A stretch of 7,320 bases of DNA from an uncultured Chloroflexota bacterium (GTDB lineage: Bacteria > Chloroflexota > Limnocylindria > Limnocylindrales > CSP1-4), in assembly GCA_903930745.1 (NCBI GenBank), contig CAIYZX010000253.1:1-7320 (forward strand). Direction: 5' to 3'. The notes under the pieces are model-generated. The model saw only the letters and a list, made by a program, of their open reading frames with translations, did not search any database and was not told the origin of the DNA. Shown here piece after piece: positions 5,384-7,320 of this stretch; position 1 is the stretch's first letter, and every line of letters starts with the position of its first letter. The translations under genes were made by a program, and so were the position numbers.

Positions 5384-6521
5384 CGGTCACCCCACCGGCT
5401 TCGGGGTAGTCGTTCGTGCCGCAAATAGAGCCGCTCGCGAGAAACGTCCAACTCTGCTTGGCAACCGTGGTGAAGCCGGTGGAGGACTGGAGATCGATTC
5501 CGATGCCTGCCGAGACATCGTAGCCGTTGCTCCAGGTGACCGCCTTGTGGTCGTCGATCTCAGGTTTGTCGCCACTCAAGTAGGGAGAGCAGTTCGCAGC
5601 CGCCGGGTAGCTCGCGGCCGTGTAGTACTGGTGCCCGCCGATCCAGCGCTTGGTCTTGGCGAGATACCAGCTCTGGCTGCCGCCCTGGTCGTACCAGCAA
5701 ATGTCGTAGTACTTGCCCAGCTCGAATCTCGTCTGGTGAACCCGCTTGACGTTGACCGGATCCGTCGCGATGTTGATGGTCGCCGTCGAGCCGGTCACCG
5801 TCGTCCCTGACGCGGTGAAGGACCCGAAGGCGCCCGTAAGCGAGTAGCCCACGCCAAGGGTGGATGTCGAGCCAGCCTCGTACACCCAGTCGACGTTGGT
5901 CTTCGTATGGGTATAGGTCTCGGCGATGGAGTCCCAGTATGTCCCGATCGTTGACTGCAGGCTCTCCGTGCACGTGGTCTTGGCTGTCGGCGCGGCGACA
6001 CCATCCTGGGTGCGCGCGGCCCCGCCGAGAACGATCTCGGCATCAGTTGGACCGTCGCTGAGCCGAGAGGCGTCTGCAGGTGTCCCCGCCGAAGCCGCGT
6101 CGGCATGCGCAGTGAAGGACCAGCTGGCGAAGCCATCGGCGGAATCGACGAGCACCTGGAAGTTGACTCGGCCCGATGACCCGACATACGCACCAATCTG
6201 GACCGCCGGGTCGACTCGGATGGCAAACCGGCCTGACATGTTCGTGGTGCCGCGGCCAACCGGCACCATCTTGACCTGATCTCCGGGTTTCATCGACGCG
6301 AGCATGTCTTCACTCGCGGTCGCGAGCACCACGGCCTCGACGCCTTCGGCGGCCCGGCCAGCCGAGTCGCGGACCGTGCCAGCGACGAGAGTCTGTCCGG
6401 TCAGCCCGGCCGAATCTGCGACGCCCGGAAAGTGGCTCGCCGGCGGCGCGGCTGCAGCGGACGGCACCGTCGTCGCGGCAAGGAAGGCCAGCGTGGCGGC
6501 GGAAGCCAGACGAGGACCCAT
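5370..6521 (-). CDS. Secreted two-domain protein: beta-sandwich (CNA_B/carboxypeptidase-regulatory-like) plus uncharacterised C-terminal domain
   Basis: The 383-residue product starts with a clear signal peptide (MGPR, hydrophobic core, SAAAA near residue 25). Residues about 43-105 follow the pattern of small CNA_B/carboxypeptidase-regulatory beta-sandwiches: AGTVRDSAGRAAEGVEAVVL, then TTNMSGRFAIRVDP. After a linker (about 140-183) comes a Cys/Tyr/Trp-rich domain (184-383) with TLGVGYSLTGAFGSFTASGT (221-240), FELGKYYDICWYD (266-278), AVTWSNGYDVSAGIGIDLQS (327-346) and FLASGSICGTNDYP (360-373). Similar domains are found, as far as I recall, in secreted actinobacterial proteins of unknown function. 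Four cysteines (184, 275, 311, 367) could form two disulfides. ATG 6521 is preferred over an in-frame TTG five codons earlier because GGGGGGAG (6534-6527) lies just upstream at correct spacing. It heads the operon; a role in binding or cell-surface interaction is only a guess. Confidence 0.8.
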   Translation of the reverse strand: MGPRLASAATLAFLAATTVPSAAAAPPASHFPGVADSAGLTGQTLVAGTVRDSAGRAAEGVEAVVLATASEDMLASMKPGDQVKMVPVGRGTTNMSGRFAIRVDPAVQIGAYVGSSGRVNFQVLVDSADGFASWSFTAHADAASAGTPADASRLSDGPTDAEIVLGGAARTQDGVAAPTAKTTCTESLQSTIGTYWDSIAETYTHTKTNVDWVYEAGSTSTLGVGYSLTGAFGSFTASGTTVTGSTATINIATDPVNVKRVHQTRFELGKYYDICWYDQGGSQSWYLAKTKRWIGGHQYYTAASYPAAANCSPYLSGDKPEIDDHKAVTWSNGYDVSAGIGIDLQSSTGFTTVAKQSWTFLASGSICGTNDYPEAGGVTVVGS

Positions 6522-6700
6522 GTCCTCTCCCCCCAATCTCTCTCGCGCCCGAGGCGGACGCTATGTGCATGCAATCTCTGTGGCGCGGGCGCCGTCCATC
6601 AGTGCCATTAGCCATGATGTCTGAGGTCCGGTGGGGCAGTAGGTGGGGGCCGGCCACGCGCTGGACAGGGCCGTGCCAGGGATGCTCGTCAACATCGCGC
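6522..6700. other. Upstream region of the minus-strand operon, no gene
   Basis: No supported coding sequence lies here. Nearest the secreted-protein gene are a G-rich ribosome-binding site on the - strand and a possible -10 box. An 8-bp palindrome, TGCATGCA (6566-6573), sits just upstream of that -10 and could be an operator half. The segment 6600-6700 has no match to the 5' part of BMC-P3 that I can see, so the missing third of the truncated copy is truly gone. A short frame reading rightward across the 6701 junction is not in the BMC-P frame. Confidence 0.5.
6558..6563 (-). promoter_or_regulatory. Candidate -10 box for the secreted-protein operon
   Basis: On the - strand this reads TAGCGT, matching the TANNNT pattern common in high-GC Gram-positive promoters. 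Transcription would begin near 6551, giving a leader of about 30 nt that contains the purine-rich ribosome-binding site. No convincing -35 element is visible at 16-18 bp spacing, so the call is weak. Confidence 0.25.
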
Positions 6701-6881
6701 CCGCCCGTCCGGCGGCTACCTCCTCGCCCTGGACACCGTGGGTGCGGGCGCCGGCGAGACGGTGCTGCTGCTCGATGAGGGTGGCTCCGCGCGCCAGGTG
6801 ATCGGCGAGACCGGTGGGGGCCCACTGCGGACGGTGATCGCGGGGATCATCGACGCCATCGACGGGCCCGCGGCCGGCTGA
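6701..6881 (+). pseudogene. 5'-truncated remnant of BMC-P3
   Basis: Positions 6702-6881 are 60 codons matching codons 35-93 plus TGA of the intact BMC-P3 gene (3728-4009). The reading frame is open, and the only protein change is Val81 to Ala. The first 34 codons, including the start and the N-terminal beta-strands, are missing. Upstream sequence in this frame offers no ATG or GTG near the junction. It should not make a vertex protein. The frame is undamaged and six of seven changes are silent, so the two sequences diverged while both were coding and the truncation is recent. It ends 45 nt before the methyltransferase start, the position expected for the original end of the operon. Confidence 0.9.
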
Positions 6882-6882
6882 G
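6701..6882 (+). repeat. Right copy of the 182-bp direct repeat
   Basis: Partner of 3829-4010, same orientation, offset 2872 bp, 175 of 182 bases identical. It lies immediately right of the minus-strand cassette. Recombination between the copies would remove one copy and the cassette and leave a single intact BMC-P3 gene directly upstream of the methyltransferase. Confidence 0.97.
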
Positions 6883-6913
6883 TCGGCCTCCGAGCGAAGC
6901 CCGCAGCCGGGAG

Positions 6914-6919
6914 TACGCT
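6914..6919 (+). promoter_or_regulatory. Candidate -10 box, possibly for a leaderless methyltransferase transcript
   Basis: TACGCT fits TANNNT, and its last base is 8 nt before the A of ATG 6927, so transcription could start at or next to the start codon. Leaderless mRNAs of this layout are common in actinobacteria. The only ribosome-binding candidate, GGGAG (6909-6913), is 13 nt from the ATG, which is far. No clear -35 is visible. Confidence 0.3.
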
Positions 6920-6926
6920 GGGCGCC

Positions 6927-7320
6927 ATGAGCGCCCACGAGCCAGGGACCGTCAATCCGCTCGCCGCCGCCGGGTTTGGCGCGGGCGCGGATGCCTACGA
7001 GCGGGCGAGACCCACCTATCCGCCGGACGCGGTGGCCGCGCTCGTGGAGCGGCTGGACCTGCGCGAGGGCCGGACCGTGCTGGACCTGGGCGCGGGCACG
7101 GGCAAGCTCACGCGGCTCCTCGCCCCCACCGGTGTGCGGGTCCTGGCCCTGGAGCCCGTGGCGGCGATGCGCGCCAAGCTGGCCGCGGCCGTCCCGCAGG
7201 CGGAGCTCCTGGACGGCACCGCGGAGGACATCCCGCTCCCCAACGGGTCCGTTGACGCGGTGGTCGTTGGCCAGGCGTTCCACTGGTTTGACGCGGTCCG
7301 CGCGCTCAGCGAGATCCACC
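6927..7320 (+). CDS. Class I SAM-dependent methyltransferase (Methyltransf_11-like), 3'-truncated by the window edge
   Basis: 131 codons are visible and the frame is open to the window end. The SAM-binding motif I is VLDLGAGTGKLT (51-62), followed by the acidic residue at the end of strand beta-2 (LALEP, Glu76), then GTAEDIPLPNGSVDAVVVGQ (97-116) and AFHWFDAVRALSEIH (117-131). This is the common order in small-molecule methyltransferases of the Methyltransf_11/25 group. The N-terminal FGAGADAYERARPTYPPDAV stretch (17-36) is typical of this group. The substrate is unknown, and membership of the BMC pathway is not implied. Its high GC matches the BMC genes, so it is probably the original downstream neighbour of BMC-P3. 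The last catalytic half is not in view. Confidence 0.88.
   Translation, partial: MSAHEPGTVNPLAAAGFGAGADAYERARPTYPPDAVAALVERLDLREGRTVLDLGAGTGKLTRLLAPTGVRVLALEPVAAMRAKLAAAVPQAELLDGTAEDIPLPNGSVDAVVVGQAFHWFDAVRALSEIH

Larger units (their letters stand above)
4011..6700. other. 2.69-kb cassette bounded by the 182-bp direct repeats (putative insertion into the BMC locus)
   Basis: The interval between the two repeat copies carries three genes, all on the - strand and opposite to the BMC operon and the downstream methyltransferase. All three products are exported or membrane-anchored, unlike the cytoplasmic BMC proteins. GC is patchily lower: a hand count of 5701-5760 gives 33/60 G+C, against 50/60 at 1381-1440 in the dehydrogenase gene, though 6001-6060 is 42/60. 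No integrase, transposase, terminal inverted repeats or tRNA is visible. The layout (intact gene on the left, 5'-less copy on the right) is what single-crossover integration of a circle carrying the gene's 3' part would leave. Duplication of BMC-P3 followed by disruption of the second copy, or a strain-chimeric assembly, are alternatives. Confidence 0.5.

Noticed and set aside
4011..6700. Classical transposon or prophage
   Set aside because: No transposase, recombinase, terminal inverted repeats or short target duplication is visible; the 182-bp repeat is coding sequence of the host operon and points to homologous recombination instead.
6563..6778. Short + strand frame crossing the 6701 junction (possible new fusion gene)
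   Set aside because: It reads the repeat in a frame different from BMC-P3, gives Arg/Pro-rich sequence and has no ribosome-binding site.
6561..7319. Antisense frame across the truncated BMC-P copy and methyltransferase
   Set aside because: It is a shadow of the + strand methyltransferase, which has clear SAM-binding motifs; the antisense translation has no recognisable domain.
1..7320. CRISPR arrays, tRNA or rRNA genes
   Set aside because: No regularly spaced repeats, cloverleaf-like segments or rRNA-like conserved stretches were seen on reading both strands.

Overview
This is a high-GC window (roughly 70% by eye, with strong G/C preference at third codon positions). It most resembles an actinobacterial or similar high-GC Gram-positive-type chromosome. 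The lineage cannot be fixed from the sequence alone.

Positions 2-4009 on the + strand are part of a bacterial microcompartment (BMC) operon. In order it encodes: the C-terminal part of a permuted, CsoS1D/EutL-like trimeric shell protein (BMC-T); a canonical hexameric shell protein (BMC-H); a pentameric vertex protein (BMC-P1); a CoA-acylating aldehyde dehydrogenase of the PduP/EutE family; a PduT-like second BMC-T; and two more vertex proteins (BMC-P2, BMC-P3). The last five genes are packed with gaps of 3 nt or less, or overlap. The BMC-H gene is instead set off by longer gaps that contain perfect inverted repeats. Together the genes describe a metabolosome shell around an aldehyde-to-acyl-CoA core. 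The signature enzyme that makes the aldehyde is not in the window and probably lies upstream.

Positions 4090-6521 hold a compact three-gene operon on the - strand with a different character (patchily lower GC, all exported or membrane products). Transcribed right to left, it encodes a secreted two-domain protein with an N-terminal CNA_B/carboxypeptidase-regulatory-like beta-sandwich, a small single-pass membrane-anchored protein of unknown family, and a secreted chymotrypsin-fold serine protease.

This operon sits between two copies of the same 182-bp sequence. One copy is the 3' two-thirds of the intact BMC-P3 gene (3829-4010). The other is a 5'-truncated BMC-P3 remnant (6701-6882), after which a class I SAM-dependent methyltransferase gene begins (6927, runs off the window). 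The copies differ at 7 sites, 6 of them synonymous. The simplest reading is that a 2.7-kb cassette entered the end of the BMC operon by single-crossover integration (or a duplication-insertion event) at the 3' end of BMC-P3, leaving that gene intact upstream and a dead 3' copy downstream. This is the most notable structure in the window.
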